Assembly: GCA_020632925.1 (NCBI GenBank)
Contig: JACKER010000012.1
Coordinates: 1-64,000 of the forward strand
DNA length: 64,000 nt
DNA from: Alphaproteobacteria bacterium
Lineage (GTDB): Bacteria > Myxococcota_A > UBA796 > GCA-2862545
Direction: 5' to 3'
The notes under the pieces were generated by a model. The model had not been told where the DNA came from. It saw only the letters and a list, made by a program, of their open reading frames with translations, and made no database searches. Positions 54,348-63,625 of the stretch are shown in pieces (position 1 is the stretch's first letter; each line of letters opens with the position of its first letter). A program made the position numbers and the translations under genes.

Positions 54348-56923
54348 CAACCCTCCTCGAGCTCGAGGACCAGCAGGACGTCGGTGGCTTGGGAGAGGTC
54401 CACCCCGGTGAGCGTGATGGCGACCGTCTCGGGCCAGGCAGCGTCGATCTCGGCGGTGCCGAGCCACAGTCCGGCGTCGCTGGAGGGCGGCCAGGCGGTG
54501 ACCCCGGCGAGCGGGACCGGATCGGGCAGCGCGACCTCGCCGCCGGTGAGTGCCGTGCCCTGCGTCAGGACGTGGACGCGCGCGACGCGGGGATCGCGGC
54601 CCACGGCGAACCACGGCAGACGGTCGACGCCCACCGACAGCGTGAGCGACCCGCTCGCAGCCTGCTGCGCGGCGTACCAGGCGTCCGGATCGTCCCGGCG
54701 GGCGGAGAGCCCGACCACGACGCGCTCGGAGGCGGCGACGGTGCCGTCCACGGTGGCGAAGCCCCCACGCAGGCCGGCGAGCGCGTCGGGCAGGGCCGCC
54801 AGCACGGCGTCGCGGAAGGTCTCGCCCCCGTCCCGTGCGGTGTACTGCAGGTGCAGGACCACGTCGGTCACGCTGTTCCAGTCGAGCTGACGGTGGTCGG
54901 GGTTCGCGAAGGCCAGGTGCCAGCGACTGGCGGCGCCCAGGCGCTCGAACGGGAGGTACCGCGGCTGGCTGCGGCTGGGGTCGAACAGCCCGCTGTCCTG
55001 ACGCGCGGTGCTCGTGACGACGGACGGGTAGGCGTGGACCGAGGCCTCGACGGCGTCGAGGTCCGCGCGGACCCGCAGCGTGGACTCGTGCAGCGTCAGG
55101 CGCAGGTTCACCTGGCCCTGGGCGCCGGTCACGCAGGCGGCCGTGAGCGCCACGCTGGTCAGGCGGCGGAACCAGTGGCCGGGGCAGTCCAGGTCGAACA
55201 GCGCCTCGGGCACCTCGAACCAGCACTCCCCGCCGGTGCGGAGCTGGGCCAGGGCGATCGGATCGAGGCGGGCCAGCGAGACGTGCCGCGTGAGCTCGAG
55301 CTCGCGCTGATCGAGGTCGAGGTAGGCCTGGTCCATGCGCTCGAGATCGAGCCGTAGCCGCTCCCCGGCCAACAGCCCCTTGCGCGTGCCGTCCCAGTGG
55401 ACCGGCTGGATCCAGGTGTCGTCGCGGCCGAGCTCGTGGCGGAAGCAGGCCTCGGCCTTGCGCGCGGTGGCCCAGGCGAGCTGCCAGGTCTGGAAGTGCA
55501 GGGTCGAGAGCTGCGTGACCATCCAGGCGTAGAGCTCCTGGCGGGTGTACTTGCGCTCCATCCACTCGCGCACCTGGGCGGAGTGGGCGATCTGCAGCGC
55601 GTGGTTCTCCCGCTCGGCCTTCGCGATCTCGACGCGGAGCTTCGCGGCCTCGATCTGCCTGCCGAGCGCGGCGATCTCCTGCTTCGCCAGCTTCACCTGG
55701 TGCTTCCACTCCGCCTTGCGGCGGCCGTAGCTCGCCACCGTGGTCAGGCGTCCGGCCTCCATCGACGCGATCCCCGCTCCCCCGGACAGCGTCCCCGCGG
55801 TCGAGCTGAACGCGTTGAAGAAGTGCGTCCCGGTGCCCGCCTTGACGTGGGCGCCGAGCCCGATGGCGATCTCGGGGAACATGGACAGCACCGCCGCGAT
55901 GCCCTGGACGGTGGTGGCCGCGCGGCTCAGCCCCTTCGCGTCGAGGATCTTCGCGTTGGCGTCGGTCTCGACCTGTAGCCAGCCCTGGTCCAGCAGCCGT
56001 TCGTAGTAGGCCAGGCGCGCCTCGGCGGACCGCAGGTTCTCGCGCAGTCCTCCGAGCGCCTCGCCAGCCTCCTCGACCTGCAGCTCGCGGACGTGCTCGA
56101 TCGCGTCGAGCAAGGCGCCCTCGTGCTCCTGGCGCAGCAGCGCGAGCGCCTCGGCGTCCCGCTTTTCGAGCGCGGAGAGCAGCGCCTGGCCGAGCCCGGC
56201 GACCGAGGCCGCCAGCGACTGGGCGCGCCCGAGCATCGTCGAGAAGCGGTAGCTCCCGACGGACGCGGTGTCCGACAGCGCGGCGCCGATGTCCACGCCG
56301 GCTGCGGCCGCTCGCACCAGCGCGGCCGGGTCGAGCTCGGGCTGGAACAGCGGCAGGGAGCGCACGACCCCGGCGATGTTCATCCCGTTTCGGATCTTGA
56401 ACAGCCGATCGTCGAGGGTGTCCCAGTACGACAGCAGGCGGCGGTTGAACGGCACGCAGAAGTACGGGCTCAGCACGAGGCCGGCGCTCGCCGCGGCCCC
56501 CGTGGCGCCGACACCTCCGCTCGTGGCGACCGCCCCGCTGTTCTCGAGCGCCAGCAGGGGGTTGCCGAAGGCGTCGATGTCGGCCTGCAGATCGTTCCAG
56601 GTGCGCGGCTCGGGGCGCTCGGCGGCGGGCAGCTCGGCCGGGCGCTCCCCCAGGACCTGCTTCGCGAACACGTAGAGCTGGATCGCCTCGTTCACCGTCT
56701 CGAGCGTGTCGCGCGTGAACAGCTGGTCGCCCCAGGCGATGAGCGTGTCCAGGTACTTCATGACGAGCGAGCGCTGGTAGGTCCCCGGTCGCATCCGCGC
56801 CAGCAGGTGGGGGTCGAAGGGGTCGGACCGCCAGGCGTCCACCTGGGCCTCGAAGGCGCTGGCGGCGTCGGTGTCTCCGGCCGCACCCGTGAACGCGATC
56901 CAGTCGGTCACCGGGGCGCTCAC
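54347..56923 (-). CDS. TcA C-terminal part (third segment), coiled and pore-forming region
   Basis: 858 residues if translation restarts at GTG 56923; the open frame itself runs from 57049, immediately after a TAG. It includes the TcA helical shaft (coiled stretches such as KHQVKLAKQEIAALGRQIEA), the LSPYFCVPFNRRLLSYWDTL block, LYAWMVTQLSTLHFQTWQLA, and the TcB-binding end (CFRHELGRDDTWIQPVHWDG, ADLDAVEASVHAYPS). The 42 codons between the TAG and the first GTG include the conserved WFHTIFDP block, which a restarted product would lack. GGAG lies 3 nt before the GTG, a poor spacing. Probably the remnant of one continuous TcA. Confidence 0.85.
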   Translation of the reverse strand: MSAPVTDWIAFTGAAGDTDAASAFEAQVDAWRSDPFDPHLLARMRPGTYQRSLVMKYLDTLIAWGDQLFTRDTLETVNEAIQLYVFAKQVLGERPAELPAAERPEPRTWNDLQADIDAFGNPLLALENSGAVATSGGVGATGAAASAGLVLSPYFCVPFNRRLLSYWDTLDDRLFKIRNGMNIAGVVRSLPLFQPELDPAALVRAAAAGVDIGAALSDTASVGSYRFSTMLGRAQSLAASVAGLGQALLSALEKRDAEALALLRQEHEGALLDAIEHVRELQVEEAGEALGGLRENLRSAEARLAYYERLLDQGWLQVETDANAKILDAKGLSRAATTVQGIAAVLSMFPEIAIGLGAHVKAGTGTHFFNAFSSTAGTLSGGAGIASMEAGRLTTVASYGRRKAEWKHQVKLAKQEIAALGRQIEAAKLRVEIAKAERENHALQIAHSAQVREWMERKYTRQELYAWMVTQLSTLHFQTWQLAWATARKAEACFRHELGRDDTWIQPVHWDGTRKGLLAGERLRLDLERMDQAYLDLDQRELELTRHVSLARLDPIALAQLRTGGECWFEVPEALFDLDCPGHWFRRLTSVALTAACVTGAQGQVNLRLTLHESTLRVRADLDAVEASVHAYPSVVTSTARQDSGLFDPSRSQPRYLPFERLGAASRWHLAFANPDHRQLDWNSVTDVVLHLQYTARDGGETFRDAVLAALPDALAGLRGGFATVDGTVAASERVVVGLSARRDDPDAWYAAQQAASGSLTLSVGVDRLPWFAVGRDPRVARVHVLTQGTALTGGEVALPDPVPLAGVTAWPPSSDAGLWLGTAEIDAAWPETVAITLTGVDLSQATDVLLVLELEEG

Positions 56924-57049
56924 GGGCTCCAGGAACGGCGCGAGCTTCCACCAGTCGCCGTTCTCGAGCGCCGCGTCGAAGCCAGAGGCCGCGGACGAGG
57001 TGCGCGTGCGCGGGTCGAAGATGGTGTGGAACCAGCGGATCGCATCGTC

Positions 57050-57052
57050 CTA
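57050..57052 (-). other. In-frame TAG interrupting TcA within a conserved block
   Basis: The frame reads FFHLPVYVATRLADAGR, TAG, then DDAIRWFHTIFDP without any shift. TcA/TcaB relatives normally have an aromatic residue at this spot, so a single TAC-to-TAG change would explain it. Alternatives are a sequencing error or suppression. Confidence 0.85.
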
Positions 57053-59014
57053 GCGGCCAGCGTCCGCCAGGCGGGTGGCCACGTAGACCGGCAGGTGGAA
57101 GAAGAGCTCCCAGTTGTAGGGGGCGTAGGCGCCGTCCGCGTCGAAGTCGATGGTGTCGACGGGGCGGGGCAGGACCACGGCCTCGGTGGGCTGGTACCGC
57201 AGGTCGAACGCGTCGGGGGCTCCGTGGAGCGCCTGGCGGAACAGGTCGCCCGCCACGCCGTCGGGATCGGGGTCGAGCAGGCCGAACACGCCGCTGCGAC
57301 GGACCTCCGAGAGGAAGCGGCACACGTAGGGGTGGTGGAACGTGGAGAACCGGTAGGTCGCGAGGTGGCCCAGCAAGGCGCCGGGGCGACCGTCGAGCTC
57401 CACGGGCTCGAACGCCGTGTCGGGCGTGACCACGATCCCCGTCTCCTCCAGGCGGACCGCCCGGGCGCGCTCTCGCGGCTGCTCGATCGGGGTGACGTCG
57501 GCGACGGCGGCGAAGGTGCCGTGGGTGTACGTCTGGAGGCCGGCGAGCGGCGGATCCGCCTCGGCGACCACCCGGGACAGGCCGGGCTCGAGCGTGGGCT
57601 CGACGAACCAGACGCGCTCCCCGCTGGACACGAAGAACGGCGACTGGCTCACGAAGTCGTTCCACTGGGAGGGCACGACGGCCCGCAGCGGGGTGATCCG
57701 GTCCAGCACGTCGATGGCGGTCGCGCCGGCTCGCGCGTAGCCGGCGTCGCTCACCTCGCCGGCGTAGACGTCGAGCTCCTGGATGGCGGCGAAGTCGTCG
57801 TCCGTGAGGTCCAGCACGCCGTCGACGAAGGCGGGCGCCTGCCAGCGGGTGGGGTCGAGCGCTATCCGGGTGATCTCGGTCTCGGAGTCGTTCCGCTCGA
57901 TGTCGAGGTCCATCGTGCACGGGTTCAACACGAACGTGCCGAGCTCGAAGAACCGACTCCAATAGGCGATGGCGGACGTGTCCTTCGCCGCGATGGCGCG
58001 GATGCGCAGCTCGCCGTCGTCGGTGATCCGGCTGACGAAGCCGTACCAGGGCGGGGACCGCTTCTCGAGGCCGTCGTCGTCCATCCAGCGCACGTTCAGC
58101 GCGAGTCGCCGGGACCCCTGGCGCCGCGCGGACCAGATCCCGTCGCGGTGCTCCGTCCAGGACAGCGCGATCTCCCACCAGCTGGAGGGCTGCGCCCCCT
58201 CCTGCTCGGCCTGCTGCTCCACGAGCTCGGCCCAGAACAGCATCAGCCGCCGGTCGTGGACCACGGGGATCAGGTGGTCGCCGGTCAGCCCCACCCGGAT
58301 CTCCGTCCACGGCGTCCACACGGCGCCGTCCTCGCGCCGCCGATACCACCAGGTCGCGGGCGTCGCGCGGGTCCTCGCGAACACGTGGAACCGGTCGATG
58401 ACGCCGTCCGCGTCTCGCTCCAGCTGGTGGTGGCAGGCCATGATCTCGAGGCTGGCGACGGCGTGCAGCTGGTCGAGGTAGGCCAGCGTGACCTCCTCGA
58501 CCCGGTCGTCGGTCGTGTCGCCCTGCGCGAGCTCGGTCTCGAGCGCCGCGAAGAACGGCGTCTTGTCGCTGCGCAGCTCGGGCTCGATCCAGTTCTCCGG
58601 GTAGAGGAAGACCTTGCGCGCGGCCTCCCACACGCGGAACGTGCGCATCCACTCCCACTCGCGGCGGTCCTCGTCGTCGAGGAAGTCCACATCGGGCTCG
58701 AGGCCGAACAGGCAGCGGTGGACGAAGAGCTGTACGGTCGCCGACGCCTGGACGACGCGGCTCGTGAGCATCTCGGGGTTCATGCTCACGTCGATGAGCA
58801 GCCGCTGGTACAGGTCGTCGGCGGTCCACAGCTCGCCGGTGGTGTCGGTGGCGAGGAGGTGGTGGACGAGCGCGTCTCGCTGCTGCTTGCGGAGCGGGTC
58901 GCGGATGGGACGGGCCACCGCGCCCCATCGGTTCGCGTCGGGGTGCCGCGAGCGCGCCGCCTCCACCACCTGACGCCCGAGCTCCGCGGTGAACCCGGTG
59001 ACATCACCGGGCAC
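57050..59014 (-). CDS. TcA middle part (TcaB-like start, neuraminidase-like region)
   Basis: 654 residues from GTG 59014 to TAG 57050. It opens like TcaB proteins (DPLRKQQRDALVHHLLA) and continues through ELWTADDLYQRLLIDVSMNP, YPENWIEPELRSDKTPFF, YTWF-like RATPATWWYRRRE and the neuraminidase-like and receptor-binding regions, ending FFHLPVYVATRLADAGR. GAGG seven bases before the GTG supports independent initiation, and the TcaA/TcaB split in Photorhabdus lies at about this point. The previous segment ends only one codon earlier in the same frame. Cell-surface binding part of the Tc injection machine. Confidence 0.85.
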   Translation of the reverse strand: MPGDVTGFTAELGRQVVEAARSRHPDANRWGAVARPIRDPLRKQQRDALVHHLLATDTTGELWTADDLYQRLLIDVSMNPEMLTSRVVQASATVQLFVHRCLFGLEPDVDFLDDEDRREWEWMRTFRVWEAARKVFLYPENWIEPELRSDKTPFFAALETELAQGDTTDDRVEEVTLAYLDQLHAVASLEIMACHHQLERDADGVIDRFHVFARTRATPATWWYRRREDGAVWTPWTEIRVGLTGDHLIPVVHDRRLMLFWAELVEQQAEQEGAQPSSWWEIALSWTEHRDGIWSARRQGSRRLALNVRWMDDDGLEKRSPPWYGFVSRITDDGELRIRAIAAKDTSAIAYWSRFFELGTFVLNPCTMDLDIERNDSETEITRIALDPTRWQAPAFVDGVLDLTDDDFAAIQELDVYAGEVSDAGYARAGATAIDVLDRITPLRAVVPSQWNDFVSQSPFFVSSGERVWFVEPTLEPGLSRVVAEADPPLAGLQTYTHGTFAAVADVTPIEQPRERARAVRLEETGIVVTPDTAFEPVELDGRPGALLGHLATYRFSTFHHPYVCRFLSEVRRSGVFGLLDPDPDGVAGDLFRQALHGAPDAFDLRYQPTEAVVLPRPVDTIDFDADGAYAPYNWELFFHLPVYVATRLADAGR

Positions 59015-59017
59015 GGC

Positions 59018-59020
59018 CTA
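59018..59020 (-). other. In-frame TAG separating TcA segments 1 and 2
   Basis: ELDTVRG is followed by TAG, then Ala and the GTG start of the next segment, all in one frame. Because it coincides with the natural TcaA/TcaB boundary and a usable ribosome-binding site is present, it may be a real gene boundary, unlike the downstream TAG. Confidence 0.8.
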
Positions 59021-62000
59021 GCCTCGGACGGTGTCGAGCTCGGCTCCCACGCGGCCCAGCACGTCCATCTGGTCGAGGAGGAGCTCCATCGCGTCGACAT
59101 CGAGCGCGGTCGGCCACAGCGTGGTCAGGGTCGTGAGGTCCCAGCCCGTGCGCTCGGCGAAGGCCTCGGCCGCGGGGGCGGCGAGCAGCTCGGCGAACGA
59201 AGGTGCGGAGCCGGGGAGGCGGTCGCGGAGCCCGAGCGCGCGGATCGTGCGGTGGAGTGCGTCGAACAGCCCAGGGTCGGCGCTGTCGGGGACCAGCTCG
59301 AACAGCGATGCGGGGTCGAGCGGCGCGGCCCAGCTCGCCTCCCGCCAGGCCGTGTACAGGTCCGCGTCGACGTCGAGCCGCGCGACCAGCAGCGCGACCT
59401 GGTGCAGCACGGCGATCACGCGGTGGTCGGTGGGGAAGGCGGCTTCGCCCAGGTCGGACCACGGGTCGCCCTCGTCGGTCGCGCCCTCGGCGAGGAAGGC
59501 GGGACGCAGGAAGCGCTGGACGAGCGAGGCAGTGGCCGAGGTGGGCTCGAGGGCCGGCACCTCGAGCGCGACCGACGCCACCAGCGTGGCCGTCTCGTCG
59601 GCCGTCAGGGTCGCTGGGCCGTCGGGGCCGGTGACGGCGGTCCCCGCCAGGAGGACGACGACCGCGCCCACGTCGAGGACGGCGTCCGCGCGGAAGGTCG
59701 CCCCGCTCGGCACCAGCCCCGTGTCGGCGGGGAGGGCGCCGAGCAGGAGGCTCGCGCCGGCCGGGACCGTGACGACGCCCAGCGAGGTCGTGGCGTCGAA
59801 GGCCAGCGGCGAGCTCGCGGGCAGCGGGGGGTCGAAGAGCAGCTCGGTGGCGGCGACGTGCGTGGCCGGCGCGGTGCCGGGCGCGACGGCGTGGACGCGG
59901 GGGTCGAGGTCGTCGAGCACGGCGCGGTCCAGGCCCAGCTCGTCCGCCAGCTGCCGCAGGAGCGCGTCGGCGGCGGTCGTGGCGTCGGCGTCCTCGGCCT
60001 GCTGCCGCGCGGTGTCCCGCAGGCGGCCGAGCACCCCGCGCACCCAGTCCTCGGTGGGCCCGACCACGTCGGCGCCGCGATGGACCGCGAGGTAGTCGAG
60101 CTCGTCGACGGTCCACCCCGCCGCGAGCAGGGCGCGCGCCCGGTCCAGGAAGGACCAGGTGTCGGCGGGCGTGCGGAACAGCCCGGGATCGGTGCCCGCG
60201 GGCGCCTCGCCGAGCAGGGCGGCCACGCGCAGCGCGTCGGTGGGGTCGAGCTCGAGCACTCCGGCCAGCGACGTCCAGCGCCAGAGCAGGCTCAGGAGCT
60301 CGAGCGTGAGCGGGTCGGTGGTCGCGCGGCCCAGGGCGCTGACGAGGGCCTCGAGCTCCGCGGTGTCGAGCGAGAGCACGGCCGCGACGCGGGCGGTGTG
60401 GTCGGCGAGCGGCGGCGTGCGCGCGAGCTCGGTGCGGTCGGCGGTCAGCGCGAACGGGAAGTCGGCCCGCGCCTGCTCGGCGGCCGGGAAGAGCGACGGG
60501 TCGGCGAAGGTCTGATCGAAGTGCGAGGGGCTGGGGTCGTCGCGGTCGCGGTCCGCGCGCGTGTCCAGCGGGCCGAACCACGCGGCCAGCTCGGTCGGTG
60601 AGCGCTCCGTGGCCCGCTGGAGCCTCACGACGTCGGCGACGGCGACCAGGGTGGCGTCGGTCCAGGTGCTCGGGTCCAGCGCGCCGAGCGAGGCCAGCAC
60701 GCGGTCGAGGTCTCGCGCGGACCAGGGCGTCGCGTTCCAGAGGCGCAGCGTCTGGCGCAGGCGGGTCCAGGCGCCCACGTGCACGTGGGACCAGGCGTTC
60801 GGCTCGCCCAGCGCCGCCTCGCCGCTGACCTGGCGCAGCAGGTGGCTCGAGACGTCGTAGGGGTCGGCCGACGCCAGCTGCACCGTCACGACGTGACCCA
60901 GACGGCTGTCCGGGGAGGCCGCGTCCACCGCGTTCACGGAGCGCGTGTGGAGCAGGTCGAGCAGCGCTTCGTGGTCGGAGCCCGTGCAGCGGGTCCAGGT
61001 GCGGACCGAGTGGGGGTCCGACAGCGGGTTCCCCCACCAGGCCTGCTCCGACGTGGTCCGATCGGTGATCGCTGCGGCGCGCTCCACGGAGAGCCCGAGG
61101 TCCTCCGCCGCCACCTCGGCCGGCGTGGGCGTGCCGAACAGGCGCATCAGCTCGGCCCGGGACACGCCCAGGTGCTCCAGGAAGCGACGCGCCTCGCGCA
61201 GGGAGCGGTGGAACGGCGTGTGGAAGCTCGTGGTGGCGCGGGCGATCGCGTCGTAGGCGGCCTCGTTGGTGTACTGGGGCGCGGCCAGCATCTCGGGGGT
61301 GCGGGCCTCGCTGCTGTGCGCGTCGCCGAGGCCCGAGGTCGGGTCCACCACCGCCTCCAGCACCTCGAGCGACAGATCGATGAGGGGCAGCACGCGCTCG
61401 GCGTTCTCGCAGGTCAGCGGGAGGTTCGCGAGGTCCGGGCGCCGATCGAGCAGGGCCGCCAGCGCGTTCGGGAAGGTCCCGCCGCGGCTCGTCCGGTTGC
61501 GGAGCCAGTCCAGCAGATCGACGAGGTAGGCCGAGGGGCCGTGGATCGACTGGCACCACTCGCAGCGCGTGCCGCTCGGGGTCTCGAAGAGCGCGGCCCA
61601 GCCGGGCACCTGGGCTTCCGTGGGTCGGACGGGCGTGGTGGCGACGAAGCCCAGGCGCGCCTGACCGAGGGCGGGGTGGGCCTGGAGGTAGAACTGGGTC
61701 GCCAGGGCGGACTGGCTGGCGGCGCGCGCGTGGATGGCGAGCGCCTCGTCGCGCAGGACCTCGTCGTTCCCGGCGTAGGCGTCCACGAAGCGGTTGCGCC
61801 CCGTGCGGACGACCGACCGCGCGGAGCCGATGCCCAGCCCCGCCAGGCGCGCCATGGCGTCGGCGGCGCCGAGCTCGGGGGCGATGCGCGCGAGGCGCTG
61901 GGCGGTCCGGAGGGCCTCGACCTCCTGGTCGGCCCGCGAGGGGTCGAGCGCGAGCCCGGGTGCGTCGACGTGGATCCTGGCGTGGCGCAGGTCGAGCCCG

Positions 62001-63553
62001 GCGTTCGCGGGTCGCGCGAGGATGCTGGCGACGCCCAGCGCCTCGCCCGCGGACCCGGTGAGCGCTGTGGTGAGCGCGGGCCCGGGCCAGGCGAGCGCGA
62101 CCTGCTCCTCGAGGATGCGCGCGAGCGAGCGGCGGCGCTGGCGCTCGGTGTCCCCGTCGAGCCCGTCGGGCAGGGGGCTCACGTGCTTCGCGGTGGCCTC
62201 GAAGCGCCCGCGGTCCCAGGTGGCGAGGGTGTCGGCGGGGGCGGTGCCGAGCCCCTCCGTGAGGAACGCCGAGACCGTGGGGGCGTGGCCCAGCGCCACC
62301 GTCCCGAGCTGGATCAGTCGCCGGGCCTCGTCGAGATCGCGCTCCGTGAGGTGGGGCGTGGCGGACAGGGTGGTCCAGAAGGCCTCCGTCCCGCGCCGCT
62401 CGGCGGCCACCTCACAGATGACCGCGACCTTCTTCGGCGTCAGCCCCTGGGGCTGCTCCAGGTGGTAGGAGGTGGACAGCAGCGAGCCGAGGGCGTCGTC
62501 GGTGTCGCCGTTCAGGAGAGCGGCCCGCGCGCCCACCAGCTGCTCGACGAAGGCCGCAGGATCTCCGTCGAGGCCGATGACGTTGGTGCGGCGCGCGATC
62601 CCGAGGGCGTTGCGGACGGCGGTGGGCGGTCGGCCGAGGAGCGCGTCCACGGACCGGGGGAAGCCCTGGCGGAGCAGGCCGTAGAGCGGCTGCGTCGCGA
62701 GCCCTCCGGTGGCGTCGGAGAGCCAGGCCGCGCCAGCGCGCTGCTCCACGAGCGTCGCGTCCCAGTCGGTGTGGCGAGCGAGCCAGTCCAGCTGCGTGCG
62801 AGAGGAGGTGGCGAGCGCGTCGTCGAGTCGCGGGTGGGGGTGCTCGGGTCGACCAGCGAAGATGGCGCGGGACAGGGCGAGGCTGATCCGAGCGAACTCG
62901 GACGGGGCACGGAAGCGGTCGTGGCAGACGGAGACGTCGATGCGGAGCGGTCCGCCGGCGTGACCCACGACGAGGTCGGAGACGGCGAGCAGCTCGCGCG
63001 GCCGCTCGGAGCGGGTGGGGAGGTAGACCTCGAGGACCAGGTCGGTGGGCTGCTTCGGCTCGATGCGCCCGAGGCAGAACCAGCCGTCCTCGACGGTGCG
63101 CGTCGCGTCGGTCAGCTCGCGCTTGCCGTGGAAGTCGACGGCGCAGAGGACGACCTCGACGCCCTCGATCGGTGTGCCGTCGTCGTGGCGGACGCGGCCG
63201 TGCACGCCCTGGTCGCAGTTGTCGAGGGAAGCGGGCGGGCGGTCGACGGGGATGCCGCAGGGCTTCGCGCGCTCGACGCACACGACGAGCCCGTGGGCGT
63301 CCTGTGCGGCGGGCCAGGACACGTCACCGGTCGTGGGGAGCAGCCGCCCGTCGTCGAGCACCTCGAGGCGGAGCGTCGCGTCGGTCGGCGTCGCGCCGAG
63401 GTCGAAGGAGAACCGCCCCTGGTGGTCGGTGCGGGCGGAGGCGAGGACCGTCGAGCTGCGTCCCTCGCCGAGGACGCGGACGGTCAGCCGCTCCTGGGGC
63501 GTGCTGGTCCCCCTGGCGAGCACGGTTCCGGTGACGTGGCGACAACCCGGCAC
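59018..63553 (-). CDS. TcA N-terminal part with VRP1-type and prealbumin-like domains
   Basis: 1,511 residues from GTG 63553, chosen because AGGGAGG sits five bases upstream; ATG 63571 and GTG 63592 are alternatives. Residues 1-230 hold two transthyretin/carboxypeptidase-regulatory-like beta domains (ARTDHQGRFSFDLG; GTPIEGVEVVLCAVDFHG), an addition seen in some TcA relatives. Then comes the helical shell with the VRP1 block SPAAYLVDLL-like GPSAYLVDLLDWLRNRTSRG, ALLDRRPDLANLPLTCENAE and FHTPFHRSLREARRFLEHLG, followed by more shell and receptor-like repeats. Forms the body of the bell-shaped A subunit. 33-bp gap to the regulator gene, suggesting one transcript. Confidence 0.88.
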   Translation of the reverse strand: MPGCRHVTGTVLARGTSTPQERLTVRVLGEGRSSTVLASARTDHQGRFSFDLGATPTDATLRLEVLDDGRLLPTTGDVSWPAAQDAHGLVVCVERAKPCGIPVDRPPASLDNCDQGVHGRVRHDDGTPIEGVEVVLCAVDFHGKRELTDATRTVEDGWFCLGRIEPKQPTDLVLEVYLPTRSERPRELLAVSDLVVGHAGGPLRIDVSVCHDRFRAPSEFARISLALSRAIFAGRPEHPHPRLDDALATSSRTQLDWLARHTDWDATLVEQRAGAAWLSDATGGLATQPLYGLLRQGFPRSVDALLGRPPTAVRNALGIARRTNVIGLDGDPAAFVEQLVGARAALLNGDTDDALGSLLSTSYHLEQPQGLTPKKVAVICEVAAERRGTEAFWTTLSATPHLTERDLDEARRLIQLGTVALGHAPTVSAFLTEGLGTAPADTLATWDRGRFEATAKHVSPLPDGLDGDTERQRRRSLARILEEQVALAWPGPALTTALTGSAGEALGVASILARPANAGLDLRHARIHVDAPGLALDPSRADQEVEALRTAQRLARIAPELGAADAMARLAGLGIGSARSVVRTGRNRFVDAYAGNDEVLRDEALAIHARAASQSALATQFYLQAHPALGQARLGFVATTPVRPTEAQVPGWAALFETPSGTRCEWCQSIHGPSAYLVDLLDWLRNRTSRGGTFPNALAALLDRRPDLANLPLTCENAERVLPLIDLSLEVLEAVVDPTSGLGDAHSSEARTPEMLAAPQYTNEAAYDAIARATTSFHTPFHRSLREARRFLEHLGVSRAELMRLFGTPTPAEVAAEDLGLSVERAAAITDRTTSEQAWWGNPLSDPHSVRTWTRCTGSDHEALLDLLHTRSVNAVDAASPDSRLGHVVTVQLASADPYDVSSHLLRQVSGEAALGEPNAWSHVHVGAWTRLRQTLRLWNATPWSARDLDRVLASLGALDPSTWTDATLVAVADVVRLQRATERSPTELAAWFGPLDTRADRDRDDPSPSHFDQTFADPSLFPAAEQARADFPFALTADRTELARTPPLADHTARVAAVLSLDTAELEALVSALGRATTDPLTLELLSLLWRWTSLAGVLELDPTDALRVAALLGEAPAGTDPGLFRTPADTWSFLDRARALLAAGWTVDELDYLAVHRGADVVGPTEDWVRGVLGRLRDTARQQAEDADATTAADALLRQLADELGLDRAVLDDLDPRVHAVAPGTAPATHVAATELLFDPPLPASSPLAFDATTSLGVVTVPAGASLLLGALPADTGLVPSGATFRADAVLDVGAVVVLLAGTAVTGPDGPATLTADETATLVASVALEVPALEPTSATASLVQRFLRPAFLAEGATDEGDPWSDLGEAAFPTDHRVIAVLHQVALLVARLDVDADLYTAWREASWAAPLDPASLFELVPDSADPGLFDALHRTIRALGLRDRLPGSAPSFAELLAAPAAEAFAERTGWDLTTLTTLWPTALDVDAMELLLDQMDVLGRVGAELDTVRG

Positions 63554-63625
63554 GAAGGCCTCCCTCGGCATGCGGCGGCCGAGGGATACCACGAAGAGCG
63601 ACGGGAGAGCGTCACCTCGGCCGGG

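Noticed and set aside
48207..54890. A very long plus-strand open frame opposite the TcBC gene
   Set aside because: It has no domains and mirrors codon-position GC bias of the minus-strand gene; such antisense frames occur opposite most genes here.
57050..59020. TAG reassigned to an amino acid throughout the genome
   Set aside because: TAG serves as an ordinary terminator for other genes here (AsmA-like at 7343, clpP at 30564, cytochrome at 35975), so global reassignment is unlikely.
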